Assembly: GCA_002366595.1 (NCBI GenBank)
Contig: DFBK01000094.1
Span: 1 to 20,508, forward strand
Source: Anaerolineales bacterium UBA3082
GTDB taxonomy: Bacteria > Chloroflexota > Anaerolineae > UBA7937
Direction of reading: 5' to 3'
Length of the DNA stretch: 20,508 nucleotides
Of this stretch, positions 1-8,901 are shown in pieces. The notes beneath the pieces are model-generated. The model was not told where the DNA came from. It saw only the letters and a list, made by a program, of their open reading frames with translations, and did not search any database. Position 1 is the stretch's first letter; the number at the start of each line of letters is the position of its first letter. Position numbers and translations under genes: made by a program.

Positions 1-1171
1 CCTGGAAAAAGCCGTCGGGCGAAGGGGATAGTCTCAATAGATCGGTTAAATCTTGGGCATCTCCCCGGGGAGCGATCCCGGTAGCCAAGACCACGAGATC
101 CGCCTCCAACTGCACAGATTCGCCTAGGAGGGTATCCTCAGCCCTAACGACGAGCCTCTCCCCCTTTTTGTATATCTCCGAAGGGCTCCCTCTCCGGTAT
201 ACCACTCCTTCGCCTCTCACCCGGTCGTAGAACTCCTCGAACCCCTTTCCGAAGGCCCTCACATCGATATATAAGACCGTCACCTCTGCATCTGGTATCT
301 TCTCCTTCACCAGATGGGCTTGCTTGGCTGTGTACATGCAACATACCCGGGAGCAATACTCCACCCCCACACTTTTATCCCTCGACCCCACACATTGAAT
401 AAAAACCACCTTCTTTGGCTCTTGCCCATTCAGCGTTATCTTTCCCCTGGTGGGGCCAGAGGCCGAAGAAAGCCGCTCAAACTGGAGACCAGTGATGACG
501 TTGGGGTAGAGGCCGTAGCCGAACTCTGGCTTGAGATGGGCATCGAAGAGATCGAAACCGGTAGCCACGATGATAGCCCCCACTTTTAGTTCTATCATTT
601 TCTCTTTCTGCTCGAAATCGATAGCCTCCGCTGAACAAGCCTCCTTACAGGCAGGGACCTTCCCGCAGACACCTCTGGTTATGAAAACACAGCGCTCGGG
701 GTCTATGGTAGCCTTCAAAGGTACCGCTTGAGGGAAGGGTATATATACCGCTCCTCTCTTGCTCATCCCCACATCGAATTCGCTTGTGACCCTCCCTTTG
801 AGTCGGCAAGCCTCCACACAGAGGCTACAACCGGTACATCTATCTACATCCACATACCTGGGCTTCTGCTTCACCCTTGCCTGGAAATGACCTATCTCCC
901 CATCTACGCTCGCCACCTCCGCATAGCTGAACAATTGGATGTTAGGGTGACGAGCCACATCTACCATCTTAGGGGTCAGGATGCAGGATGAGCAGTCGAG
1001 CGTGGGGAAGGTCTTATCCAGTTGGGCCATATGCCCCCCGATGCTCGGTTCCCTCTCCACCAAGTAGACCAGGAAACCGGCATCGGCGATATCGAGGGAG
1101 GCTTGCATCCCCGCGATCCCTCCCCCAATCACTAAAGCCGCTGGCTTTAAGCTTTTGCCCTCAGGTTCCAC
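1..1171 (-). CDS. hdrA: HdrA-type iron-sulfur flavoprotein (partial, 3' end off window)
   Basis: This is an FAD-dependent subunit of the heterodisulfide reductase A family, the flavin site for electron bifurcation in Hdr complexes. The first 390 residues are visible and the C-terminus lies beyond base 1. The chain opens with a Rossmann FAD motif (GGGIAG, residues 16-21). It continues with a Cys pair C60/C63 in LDCSSCILTPK, the stretch near the flavin, and an inserted ferredoxin: CTGCSLCVEAC at 112-122, then a second set at C161, C169, C175 and C179. The usual HdrA motifs CVGSRD and YCSRVCCMYTAKQ follow. The start is GTG at 1171 with GAGGTGG upstream. It lies 23 bases after the FrhB/FdhB-type gene, so it is the last visible gene of the operon. 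It lacks the N-terminal HdrA domain, as does the 434-aa paralogue at 8898-10202. Whether a second flavin module, a C-terminal ferredoxin or a fused MvhD follows cannot be seen. Confidence 0.93.
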   Translation of the reverse strand, partial: MEPEGKSLKPAALVIGGGIAGMQASLDIADAGFLVYLVEREPSIGGHMAQLDKTFPTLDCSSCILTPKMVDVARHPNIQLFSYAEVASVDGEIGHFQARVKQKPRYVDVDRCTGCSLCVEACRLKGRVTSEFDVGMSKRGAVYIPFPQAVPLKATIDPERCVFITRGVCGKVPACKEACSAEAIDFEQKEKMIELKVGAIIVATGFDLFDAHLKPEFGYGLYPNVITGLQFERLSSASGPTRGKITLNGQEPKKVVFIQCVGSRDKSVGVEYCSRVCCMYTAKQAHLVKEKIPDAEVTVLYIDVRAFGKGFEEFYDRVRGEGVVYRRGSPSEIYKKGERLVVRAEDTLLGESVQLEADLVVLATGIAPRGDAQDLTDLLRLSPSPDGFFQ

Positions 1172-1194
1172 CTTTATGCCACCTCTATGGGGGG

Positions 1195-2313
1195 CTATCT
1201 TTCTCCCAACTCCGTCAGTTCGTCCTCCTTGAAGGTAGCCAGGGGCAACTCATCCTCCAGGCTCCTCCCAGGCAGGTAATCGAACATGGCTTGTACCTCC
1301 TGCCCCACCGCCCGGAAAATGGTGGTCAAAGGGATGTCGTTGGGACAGGCGCTTTCGCACATCCCACAGCCCACACAGGAGGTAACCATGTGATTCAGCC
1401 GGGTCAACTGGAAAAGGAGGGTATCGGTGGGCATCTGGATGGCTCCCTTCCGCCGCGCCCACTTCAGGTATCTATCGGATTCGTGTTCGAAGGTGGATGT
1501 CCTGAAAAGGCACTCTTTACAGTAACAGATGGGGCAAGCCACTGTGCAGTTATGGCAGCGGATGCAGGTGGAAAACTGGGCCAGGAGGCTGGGCATATCG
1601 ACCACCCTCTCTCGGAACTGGGCGAAGAGCCGATCTCGCTCCTCGATCCTGGCCTCCCCCAATTTCTTGATGACCTCCTCTCGGCTAGCGGCTTCCCCCT
1701 CCGTCAACTCTAGCCTCTGGGCCAACTCCTCAGGGGCCTTGATGAGTATCTTCTCGCCATCGACGCCGAGGAGGCCGATGGTCAGGGCCGCGTTTTTGGG
1801 GATGGGATACTCGCAAATCCGGCAGGCGGATCGGAACTGGTACCCCTCATGGGGGGAGAGAGTGCCTTCCTTAGCCCCTCGCATCAGTTCCGTCGTCGAA
1901 GCCCCACCCTCGGAGAGGAGTTTGGCGTAATCGGTCACCTCGTAGGTGCCCAGGCAGTCGATGCCTATGATCATAAGGTTTTCCAGATGGGCCTGCTGTA
2001 ACTTGACCAGTTCGATAAGAGCCCTTATCTCACAGGAGCGCAAGAGGGCCCCGATCTTCTCCTTGGGTTTGCCGATGGTCAAGGAGGAGACGAGCCTAGC
2101 CGCGTTCACCGGCATCACCGGGGCCAGGGGGTTGGCCTTCTCTAAGCGGGCAGGTTCCTTCACTAAGGCGGGCATAACGGTATCGCCAGAAGGGGCCTCA
2201 AGAGGGACGAGCAAAGCCTCGACGATCTCCTTCTCCAGCAACCTTTGCAAGAAATTCCGCAGGATCGCCAAGGTATCACCCTCTTTGACTTCCAAGAACT
2301 TTTCCACCTTCAT
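1195..2313 (-). CDS. FrhB/FdhB-family iron-sulfur protein (coenzyme F420 hydrogenase / formate dehydrogenase beta-like)
   Basis: A 372-aa protein that resembles the beta subunits of F420-reducing hydrogenase and formate dehydrogenase, which pass electrons between a soluble carrier (F420, NAD(P) or ferredoxin) and a partner enzyme. The N-terminal 230 residues form the FrhB-like region with scattered Cys (C94, C120, C164 and C167, the last two in SACRICEYP). The C-terminal part is a ferredoxin-like dicluster: CIRCHNCTVAC at 250-260 followed by C263, C265 and C268, then CVGCGMCESAC at 313-323. It sits between mvhD (26-base gap) and an HdrA gene (23-base gap), a context that suggests it feeds electrons into or takes them from the Hdr complex. 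The start is ATG with AAAGGACGAGAACG just upstream. The carrier it uses cannot be read from the sequence. No formate dehydrogenase or hydrogenase large subunit is in the window. Confidence 0.85.
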   Translation of the reverse strand: MKVEKFLEVKEGDTLAILRNFLQRLLEKEIVEALLVPLEAPSGDTVMPALVKEPARLEKANPLAPVMPVNAARLVSSLTIGKPKEKIGALLRSCEIRALIELVKLQQAHLENLMIIGIDCLGTYEVTDYAKLLSEGGASTTELMRGAKEGTLSPHEGYQFRSACRICEYPIPKNAALTIGLLGVDGEKILIKAPEELAQRLELTEGEAASREEVIKKLGEARIEERDRLFAQFRERVVDMPSLLAQFSTCIRCHNCTVACPICYCKECLFRTSTFEHESDRYLKWARRKGAIQMPTDTLLFQLTRLNHMVTSCVGCGMCESACPNDIPLTTIFRAVGQEVQAMFDYLPGRSLEDELPLATFKEDELTELGER

Positions 2314-2339
2314 CGTTCTCGTCCTTTATGATTTTATGT

Positions 2340-2765
2340 TTAGGTTCCCCAGAGTTCTTTTAGGGGGTTGGGGCCCTTCTCTTTGAGGGCTTCCACCATC
2401 TCCGTCACCGTCTCGGCGAAAACCTGTCCTTCGCTGGCGCTGATCCAGCGGAGCCAGACCCGCTCCTCATCGAACCCCATCTGATGGAGGATATTCTTGA
2501 GGATAGCCACCCGCCGCCGAGCCTTGTAATTCCCTTCTTGATAGTGGCAATCGCCAGGATGGCAGCCTCCTATGAGGACGCCATCGGCCCCATCGAGCAA
2601 GGGCTTGATGACATAGACCGGATCCACGGCCCCGCTGCACATCATGCGGATGATCCTCAAGTTGGGCGGGTATTGGATGCGGGAGGTACCTGCTAGGTCC
2701 GCCCCCATGTAGGCGCACCAGTTGCAGAGGAAAGCCACGATCTTAGGCTCGAAATCTTCGTTCAT
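2340..2765 (-). CDS. mvhD: MvhD-type [2Fe-2S] electron transfer subunit
   Basis: A 141-aa member of the MvhD (hydrogenase iron-sulfur subunit, delta) family. It carries electrons from a donor module to HdrA in methanogen and bacterial Hdr complexes. Family Cys residues are visible at C14 and C17 (FLCNWCAY), C43 (MMCSGAVDP), C68 (GGCHPGDC) and C73. The length is normal for a free-standing MvhD; in some organisms it is fused to HdrA. The start is ATG with AGAGAGG seven bases upstream. It begins 12 bases after the 998-aa HdrA gene and is followed by the FrhB/FdhB-type gene, so these two are the most likely electron input side of the complex. No NiFe hydrogenase genes accompany it here, which is why I infer a non-hydrogenase donor. 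Confidence 0.93.
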   Translation of the reverse strand: MNEDFEPKIVAFLCNWCAYMGADLAGTSRIQYPPNLRIIRMMCSGAVDPVYVIKPLLDGADGVLIGGCHPGDCHYQEGNYKARRRVAILKNILHQMGFDEERVWLRWISASEGQVFAETVTEMVEALKEKGPNPLKELWGT

Positions 2766-2777
2766 CTTTGACCTCTC

Positions 2778-5774
2778 TTATAGTGCAGCATCTACTACGG
2801 CCATAACCTGTCTCATCTCGTAGAGGTTCTGCTGGGTGGCACCGTTGGGGCAAGCCATGGCACAGAGGCCACACCCTTGGCAGAGGATCTCTATCACCTC
2901 CGCCACTCGAGTCTCCTCATTGAGCCTTCGGGCGTCGTAGGGGCAGAGGGAGACGCAGAGGCCACAGCCACTACAGAGCCGGGCGTTGACTGTAGGGAGG
3001 AAGACCTTGCCCTCCAGGTGTCCCTTGGCTAGGAAAGCAGTGGCCCTCATGGCTGCCCCCTCGGCCTGGGAGATGGACTCGGTTATCGATTTTGGCCCCT
3101 GGGCCAGGCCGCAGAGGAAGATCCCCGCCCTCCCCGAATCAAGGGGAGCCACCTTGGGATTAGCCTCTTGGAAGAAGCCGTCCTCGTCCAAGGAGAGGTT
3201 CAAAACCTCGGCCAACCTTCCATTGTCGCCGGCGACTATCCCCGGGCTCAACACCAGAAGGTCGGCCTCGAGGTGCAGTTCTCGCCCCAAGATGGGGTCA
3301 TGAACCTTCACCCTCAAAGCGGGACCGGGGATGACCTGGGGCTTCCTATCTCGATCATAGGGTATGAAGATCACCCCCTCTTCCCTGGCCCGGCGATAAT
3401 ACTCCTCCTTGAAACCGTAGGTCCTCATATCTCGATAGAGGACGAAGATAGCGGTCTCCGGCTGGGCTTGTTTTATCCGCTGCGCGTTCTTGATCGCCTG
3501 GGAACAACAGACCCGGCTGCAGTAGAATCGTCCCTCCTCCCGAGAGCCCACGCATTGGATCATGATTACGCTCTGCGTGCCTTCTATGCCTCCACCGGTG
3601 GCTATCCGAGCCTCCAGTTCCCTTTGGGTTATGACTCGCGGGTCCTGGCCGTAAAGGTACTCCCGGGGAAGGGCCTCTTGGCCTCCCGTGGCCACGATGG
3701 TCGCCCCGTGCTCAACCATATGTTCCTCACCATCCAGGGAAAGGGTCGAGCGGAAAGAGCCCCCTAAGCCTTGATGTTCGACCACCTCCGCTCCCTTGAA
3801 GAGGGTGATGCCGGGGTGACTCTCCACCCTTTGGACGAGTCCTCTCAAGAACTCTTGGGGGTTGGAGCCCTCCAGGGTGTAATGGATGTGACGCAGGTTG
3901 CCGCCCAGTTCCCTCTCCTTTTCCACCAGGGTGATGGGGAAGCCCAGGTCAGCCAGCCTCAAGGAGGCCACCATCCCCGCCAACCCCCCGCCGATGACCA
4001 GGACAGCGGGCTGGGCCTCGACGGAGGGCTTATGCAAGGGCTTGAGCAACCGAGCCTTGGCCACCGCCATCTCGATCAATCCCTTGGCCTTGGCTTGAGG
4101 TTCCCTATGAGTCCAAGCGCACTCCTCCCGTAGGTTCGCCCGCTCCAAGAGGTAGGGGTTGAGACCGGCCTCCCGGAGGCTCCCCCGCATCTCCTCCTCA
4201 TAGAGCCGATGGGTGCAGGCGGCCACCACCACCCGATTCAACCCCTCACCGGTGATGGCTTCCTTTATCTCTTGCAACCCCTCTGGCCGGCAAGCGTAGT
4301 CCACCTCTTGGACCAGGGCTACCTCCCCAAGCCCTAGGGCAAACCCCCTCAGTTGGCTCAGATCCACCGCTTGGGCTATCTCCTCCCCGCAGCGACAGAG
4401 GAAGAGGCCCACCCGCGGCTCCTCGTCAACCACCTCCCTCTCTGGGGGGTACTCCTTAGGAGGCTTGACCTTGATGGCCTCCCTCCCCAAGAGGGAAGCG
4501 GCGTTGGCCGCGGCGCTGGCCGCCTCAGCCACCGTCTCAGCGATATCCTTGGGCTCAGCAAAGGCGCCAGCCACAAAGATACCAGGCCGAGAGGTCTCAG
4601 TGGGGGCGAACTCGGTCGTTTGGCAGAAGCCATATTCGTTGAGAGCGATGCCCACTCGTTGTGCCAACTCCTCGGCTCCTGGCGGCGGCACAAAGCCGGT
4701 GGAGAGCACCACCAAGTCAAACTCTTCCTCCCGGGGTCGGCCATCTTCAGCCACATAAGAGAGGGAGAGGTTCTTACCCCTTGGCTCTTGCTTGACCGCT
4801 GAGACCATGCTCCGTTGATAGTTGATGCCGTATCCCTTTCTTGCCTGCTCCAAGTACCGGTCGTAACCCTTACCGAAAGTTCGCAGGTCTATATAGAAGA
4901 GAGTGATCTCGCTTTCGGGTGCCCTCTCCTCAGCCAAAATCGCCTGTTTGGTGGCGTACATACAGCAGACCGAAGAGCAGTAGCCGCGACCCTGGGAAGG
5001 ATCGCGAGAGCCGACACATTGGATGAAGGCTATACGTTTGGGAGTTTGACCGTCGGAGAGACGCTGGGGAAGCCCATGCGAAGGGCTAGTGAGGCTCAAC
5101 ATCCGCTCGAACTGGAAGCCGGTGACCACATTGGGGTATCGACCGTAGCCGAACTCGCCTTTCAATTCCGCCGGGAAGGGTTGAAAACCAGGGGTGAGAA
5201 TCACCGCCCCGACCCCCAGTTGAAGATGCTCATCTTCCATCTCTAGATCGATGGCCTCGGCCCTACAGACTTTAAGACACTTCCCGCATTCAGTGCAGGC
5301 TTCCCTATCGATAAGATAAGCGGTGGGGATGGCCTGAGGGTAGGGGCGATATATCGCCTTCCGTTTCTCTAACCCTTCCCCCAACTCGCGGGGCACCTCC
5401 ACGGGACAGACCAAAGCGCAATCCCCGCACCCTGTGCACCGCTTGGGATCCACATACCTAGCCTTCTTGAGGATGGAAACGCGGAAATTGCCCGCTTCTC
5501 CTTCGAGACTTTCCACCTCGGCATAAGCCAATATCTCTATATTCGGATGCCGCTCGCATTCGATAAAGGGACAGTAGGCGGGGAGATCCGGGGACATGAA
5601 GCAGAGGCCGCAACTGTTGGTGGGGAAGGTGCGGTCCAAGAGAGGCATCGAGCCTCCCAGGGCGGGGGCACGATCCAGAAGATGGACCTCATACCCCGCC
5701 TCCGCCAGGAGGAGAGCCGCTTGCATCCCCCCCACACCGGCACCGGCGATAAGAACGGTATCCTTCTTGGTCAT
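2778..5774 (-). CDS. hdrA: Double HdrA: fused two-module heterodisulfide reductase flavoprotein
   Basis: A 998-aa cytoplasmic flavoprotein with two HdrA modules in one chain. Module 1 (about 1-445) has the FAD motif GAGVGG at 11-16, Cys at 55, 58, 68 and 73, an inserted two-cluster ferredoxin (C113, C116, C119, C123; C160, C163, C166, C170), and CVGSRD plus YCSSVCC near 253-271. Module 2 (about 453-998) begins with an HdrA N-terminal domain (C460, C462, C495, C520, C552), then a second FAD motif GGGLAG at 595-600, YCSRVCC at 751-757, and a C-terminal ferredoxin (C934, C937, C940, C944; C965, C968, C971, C975). Module 1 matches the 434-aa protein and module 2 the 568-aa protein encoded upstream, so this is their fused counterpart. 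Module 1 has extra Cys around residue 60 (SCGLC and AYC) where paralogues read LDCxxC. HdrB2 ends 16 bases upstream and mvhD starts 12 bases downstream. The ATG start has a GGAGAG site. Confidence 0.93.
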   Translation of the reverse strand: MTKKDTVLIAGAGVGGMQAALLLAEAGYEVHLLDRAPALGGSMPLLDRTFPTNSCGLCFMSPDLPAYCPFIECERHPNIEILAYAEVESLEGEAGNFRVSILKKARYVDPKRCTGCGDCALVCPVEVPRELGEGLEKRKAIYRPYPQAIPTAYLIDREACTECGKCLKVCRAEAIDLEMEDEHLQLGVGAVILTPGFQPFPAELKGEFGYGRYPNVVTGFQFERMLSLTSPSHGLPQRLSDGQTPKRIAFIQCVGSRDPSQGRGYCSSVCCMYATKQAILAEERAPESEITLFYIDLRTFGKGYDRYLEQARKGYGINYQRSMVSAVKQEPRGKNLSLSYVAEDGRPREEEFDLVVLSTGFVPPPGAEELAQRVGIALNEYGFCQTTEFAPTETSRPGIFVAGAFAEPKDIAETVAEAASAAANAASLLGREAIKVKPPKEYPPEREVVDEEPRVGLFLCRCGEEIAQAVDLSQLRGFALGLGEVALVQEVDYACRPEGLQEIKEAITGEGLNRVVVAACTHRLYEEEMRGSLREAGLNPYLLERANLREECAWTHREPQAKAKGLIEMAVAKARLLKPLHKPSVEAQPAVLVIGGGLAGMVASLRLADLGFPITLVEKERELGGNLRHIHYTLEGSNPQEFLRGLVQRVESHPGITLFKGAEVVEHQGLGGSFRSTLSLDGEEHMVEHGATIVATGGQEALPREYLYGQDPRVITQRELEARIATGGGIEGTQSVIMIQCVGSREEGRFYCSRVCCSQAIKNAQRIKQAQPETAIFVLYRDMRTYGFKEEYYRRAREEGVIFIPYDRDRKPQVIPGPALRVKVHDPILGRELHLEADLLVLSPGIVAGDNGRLAEVLNLSLDEDGFFQEANPKVAPLDSGRAGIFLCGLAQGPKSITESISQAEGAAMRATAFLAKGHLEGKVFLPTVNARLCSGCGLCVSLCPYDARRLNEETRVAEVIEILCQGCGLCAMACPNGATQQNLYEMRQVMAVVDAAL

Positions 5775-5790
5775 CTCTCCGCCTCTTGTG

Positions 5791-6633
5791 TCAATCGGTT
5801 AAACCCAAGGTTCGTAAGAGGGGTCGAGGGTCTATCAGATGCTTACCCCACCACTTCTTGCTCTCCTCGATCCCCAAAGCCAACCCCATAAGTTCGGTGA
5901 AATAGAATAGGGGCATCTCTTCCTGTCTCATCTCTAGGTTCATGTGGCAGAGAGGGCAGACGGTGGCCATCGCCTGGGCTCCCGCCTCCCGAGCCTTGGA
6001 TACCAGTTTCGTCACCAAGATTTTGGCCAGGTCGCCGCGGGTCAAAGCGAGGTTGCCGCCGCAGCAGTCGGTGGCATAAGACCACTCTAGAGGCTCGGCC
6101 CCCAAAGTCTGAAGCAACCGGTTCAAAAGTTGAGGGTTCTCCGGATCCTCGAACTGGACAACCTCTGGCGGCCGCACCAGAACGCAACCGTAATAGGCGA
6201 CAAGCCTCAGCCCTGAAAGCGGCCTCTGGATCATGTTATGGAGTCGTTCCAAGCCGATAAGGTTGCCGATCAGATCTAACGGGGAGCGCACCTCAAAGCC
6301 ACCTTTATACTTGAAACCCACGACCTTCTCTATCTTCCCTCCCTTGGGGGGGTCCTCTCTGAGCACTTTTTCTGCCATCTTTAGTCGGCTGAAGCAGCCC
6401 GCGCAAGGGACTACGAGATCGCCCCCTTCCTCCTGGGCTAAGGCCAGGTTCCTGGCTGGTAGGGCTAAGGCCAGGGTCTCGTTTAGGCTATGGGCCGAGG
6501 AAGCGCCACAACAGTTCCAATCTGGAACCTCTGTCAACTCCACTCCCAGCCGTTGGAGGACGGCTCTGATAGATAGGTCGTATTCGACAGCCGTGGCATG
6601 GAGACTGCAACCAGGGTAGTAGGAAACCCGCAC
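5791..6633 (-). CDS. hdrB: HdrB-type subunit, unit 2
   Basis: A 280-aa heterodisulfide reductase B-like protein. HdrB holds two noncubane [4Fe-4S] clusters where disulfide (CoM-S-S-CoB in methanogens) or another substrate is reduced. Both CCG domains are complete: C9, CC at 41-42 (WNCCGAS), C77 and C80; then C150, CC at 190-191 (DCCGGN), C226 and C229 (CPLCHMNLEMR). This matches the canonical double CCG pattern, so the site should be active, although the bacterial substrate is unknown. The start is GTG; its G is the last base of the upstream hdrC stop codon (TAGTG), which indicates translational coupling. A paralogue with identical Cys numbering lies at 10199-11068. Confidence 0.95.
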   Translation of the reverse strand: MRVSYYPGCSLHATAVEYDLSIRAVLQRLGVELTEVPDWNCCGASSAHSLNETLALALPARNLALAQEEGGDLVVPCAGCFSRLKMAEKVLREDPPKGGKIEKVVGFKYKGGFEVRSPLDLIGNLIGLERLHNMIQRPLSGLRLVAYYGCVLVRPPEVVQFEDPENPQLLNRLLQTLGAEPLEWSYATDCCGGNLALTRGDLAKILVTKLVSKAREAGAQAMATVCPLCHMNLEMRQEEMPLFYFTELMGLALGIEESKKWWGKHLIDPRPLLRTLGLTD

Positions 6634-7181
6634 TAGCCACTCCTCTCAAAGATCTTTTTCACCTCGTCGCTCCCCTTGATCCGATGGGGGAGCAGAGGAA
6701 TCTTCCCCTTGACGATCATCTTCACTCCTATGGGGATGTACGAGAAGAGATTCCGCGAAAGCGGCATATAGAGCGCCATCAAAGAAGCCTCATGCATCCT
6801 CCCCAGCCTCTTAACTATGGAGAGAAATAGTTTATGGAAGAGAAGCACGTTTCTCTCTTTCGTTGGAAGCCCTTCCTCCACCGTTATCTGCCTCAGAGCG
6901 TCCATGATACGGGCGATATCGATCTCATTGGGACATCTCGTTCCACAGGTCTCGCAGGAGGCACAGATCCAGATGGCGGAACTGCCAAGTACCTGCTCCT
7001 TTAACCCGAATTGGATCATCCTCAACACTCTATCCGGGCCATAATCCATAGCGAAGGCTACAGGGCAGCCAGCGGTGCATTTATGACAATGATAGCAGAG
7101 TTGAATCAACTGCCCGCTCCGCTGATTCACCTCCTGAAGAAAGGAAGGATCGACCCTCACCACCGTTTCCGAAATCTCCAT
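6633..7181 (-). CDS. hdrC: HdrC-type subunit, unit 2
   Basis: A 182-aa heterodisulfide reductase C-like ferredoxin subunit that wires HdrA to HdrB. Two [4Fe-4S] motifs are present: CYHCHKCTAGC at 29-39 and CASCETCGTRC at 73-83. The length is typical of HdrC. The C-terminal 80 residues (helical, with LFHKLFLSIVKRLGR) are absent from the shorter paralogue at 11083-11487. The ATG start has AGGAAG about seven bases upstream. It begins 13 bases after the 568-aa HdrA gene and overlaps hdrB2 by one base. HdrC2 and HdrB2 together open the second Hdr unit of the operon. Confidence 0.95.
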   Translation of the reverse strand: MEISETVVRVDPSFLQEVNQRSGQLIQLCYHCHKCTAGCPVAFAMDYGPDRVLRMIQFGLKEQVLGSSAIWICASCETCGTRCPNEIDIARIMDALRQITVEEGLPTKERNVLLFHKLFLSIVKRLGRMHEASLMALYMPLSRNLFSYIPIGVKMIVKGKIPLLPHRIKGSDEVKKIFERSG

Positions 7182-7194
7182 AGCCAGTCTTCCT

Positions 7195-8901
7195 TTAGAC
7201 CAGGGCCCCTATCATGGCCATCACTTGAGTGGGGGTGAAGTTGCGGAGTTGAGAGGCCTTATTGGGACAGGCCACCAGGCAAGCCCCACAACCCTGGCAG
7301 AGGACCTCTTTCACCACCGCGATCTTGGTAAGGGGATGGATCTCCCGCGCCTCGTAAGGGCAAACCTCCACACAGATGCCACAGCCGGCGCAGAGTTCCG
7401 AGTCCACCACGGCCACTATAGGGTCATGGGTTATCTTCTCTTGGGAGAAGAGGGAGAGCACTTTGGCCGCGGCAGCACTCCCCTGAGCCACCGCCTCGGG
7501 GATATCCTTAGGGGCTTGACAGGCCCCGGCCAGATAGACCCCTGGTGTGAGGCTCTCCACCGGTCGCAACTTAGGGTGGGCCTCGCTGAAGAAGCCATGC
7601 TTATCGGTGGCCACCCTTAACTTCCGGGCTAACTCGAAAGCGCCCGCGCTAGGCACCATAGGGGTAGCCAGAACCACCAGATCAGCGGCCACCTCCACCC
7701 CCTTGCCACTTAGAGTGTCTGCTCCCCAGACCATCATCTTTCCATCTTGGGGGAAGACCTTCGACACCTTGCCCCGAAGATAAAGGACTCGATGCTCCTC
7801 CATACCCCTCTGGGTAAACTCCTCATACCCCTTCCCCAAGGCTCGGATATCGATATAGAAGATGTAAGCCTGTCCCTGGGGCACCTGCATCTTATACATC
7901 ATTGCCTGTTTAGCCGTGTACATGCAGCAGATCTTGGAGCAGTAGGCCACTCCCCGTTCCGGATCCCGGGAGCCCGCGCACTGAACGAAGACCACCTCCT
8001 GGGGCACTCGCCCATCGGAGGGACACCGGATCTCCCCCCCGGTGGGGCCCGTAGGCGAGAGCATCCGTTCGAACTCCAGCCCATCTATGACATCGGGATA
8101 CCGCTCTCCGCCATATTCGCTCAGCCACTCCTGGGGATAAAGTTCGTAACCTGTGGCCACTACGATGGCTCCTACCTCATACTCCTCATCATTCCCTTGC
8201 CGGCGCACCTTGACCTTGAAATCGCCCAGGTAGCCGCCCAACTCCTCTACCTGGGCCCTGGTTAGAACGGTGACATGGGGGTTTCTGGTGACCGCCTCTA
8301 TCTTTTCCCTCAGAAGATCCACGGTAGAGTCGAAATTCAGGTAGGTGCCCGAAAGTTGGGCCATCCGCCCTCCCACCCCCTCCTCGCGCTCCACCAAAAT
8401 CACCCCATAGCCGGCGGCAGCGATATCCGAAGCCGCCTGAAGCCCGGCTATCCCTCCCCCGATGATTAGAGCCCGCCTTACAAGGGACATCGCCAGCGGA
8501 AGAAGGGGCTCATCATGGCGCACCTTCTCTACGATGGTCTCGATGATCTGGGTAGCCTTTAGAGTGGCCCGCTCTATATCGTCACGATGAACCCAACTAC
8601 ACTGTTCCCGGATATTGGCCACTTCACATAGATAGGGGTTGAGCCCCGCAGCCGCCACCGTGCGCCGGAAGGTGGTCTCATGCATGACGGGAGAGCAGGC
8701 GGCTACCACTACCCCATCTAGATCCCTCTCGGCTATCGCCTCTTTTATAAGGTCTTGCCCAGGGTCGGAACACACATAGAGGTAGTCGATGGAGTAGGCC
8801 ACTCCTGGGTAAGAGCGCAGAGCCTCGGTGACTCGTTCCACCTCTACTGCACCGGCGATATTGTTGCCGCAATGGCAGACGAAGACCCCAACTTTCCTCA
8901 T
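7195..8901 (-). CDS. hdrA: HdrA module II (N-terminal HdrA domain, FAD, C-terminal ferredoxin)
   Basis: A 568-aa HdrA-family flavoprotein. Residues 1-135 form the HdrA N-terminal domain, with Cys in VFVCHCG (9, 11), C44, C69 and C101. The FAD motif GGGIAG is at 148-153. QCAGSRD and YCSKICCMYTAKQ are at 308-331. A two-cluster ferredoxin ends the chain (C504, C507, C510, C514; C535, C538, C541, C545). Where most HdrA proteins have LDCxxCILTPK followed by an inserted ferredoxin, this one reads LNFDSTVDLLREK and has no inserted ferredoxin, so it lacks those Cys ligands. It overlaps the 434-aa gene by four bases (ATGA). The pair corresponds to the two modules of the fused 998-aa protein, and this one matches module II. 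Its missing clusters are supplied by the partner. Confidence 0.94.
   Translation of the reverse strand: MRKVGVFVCHCGNNIAGAVEVERVTEALRSYPGVAYSIDYLYVCSDPGQDLIKEAIAERDLDGVVVAACSPVMHETTFRRTVAAAGLNPYLCEVANIREQCSWVHRDDIERATLKATQIIETIVEKVRHDEPLLPLAMSLVRRALIIGGGIAGLQAASDIAAAGYGVILVEREEGVGGRMAQLSGTYLNFDSTVDLLREKIEAVTRNPHVTVLTRAQVEELGGYLGDFKVKVRRQGNDEEYEVGAIVVATGYELYPQEWLSEYGGERYPDVIDGLEFERMLSPTGPTGGEIRCPSDGRVPQEVVFVQCAGSRDPERGVAYCSKICCMYTAKQAMMYKMQVPQGQAYIFYIDIRALGKGYEEFTQRGMEEHRVLYLRGKVSKVFPQDGKMMVWGADTLSGKGVEVAADLVVLATPMVPSAGAFELARKLRVATDKHGFFSEAHPKLRPVESLTPGVYLAGACQAPKDIPEAVAQGSAAAAKVLSLFSQEKITHDPIVAVVDSELCAGCGICVEVCPYEAREIHPLTKIAVVKEVLCQGCGACLVACPNKASQLRNFTPTQVMAMIGALV

Noticed and set aside
988..1713. 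Plus-strand open frame of 241 codons opposite the HdrA and FrhB/FdhB genes
   Set aside because: The opposite strand has clear iron-sulfur motifs across the same bases; the plus-strand product shows none.
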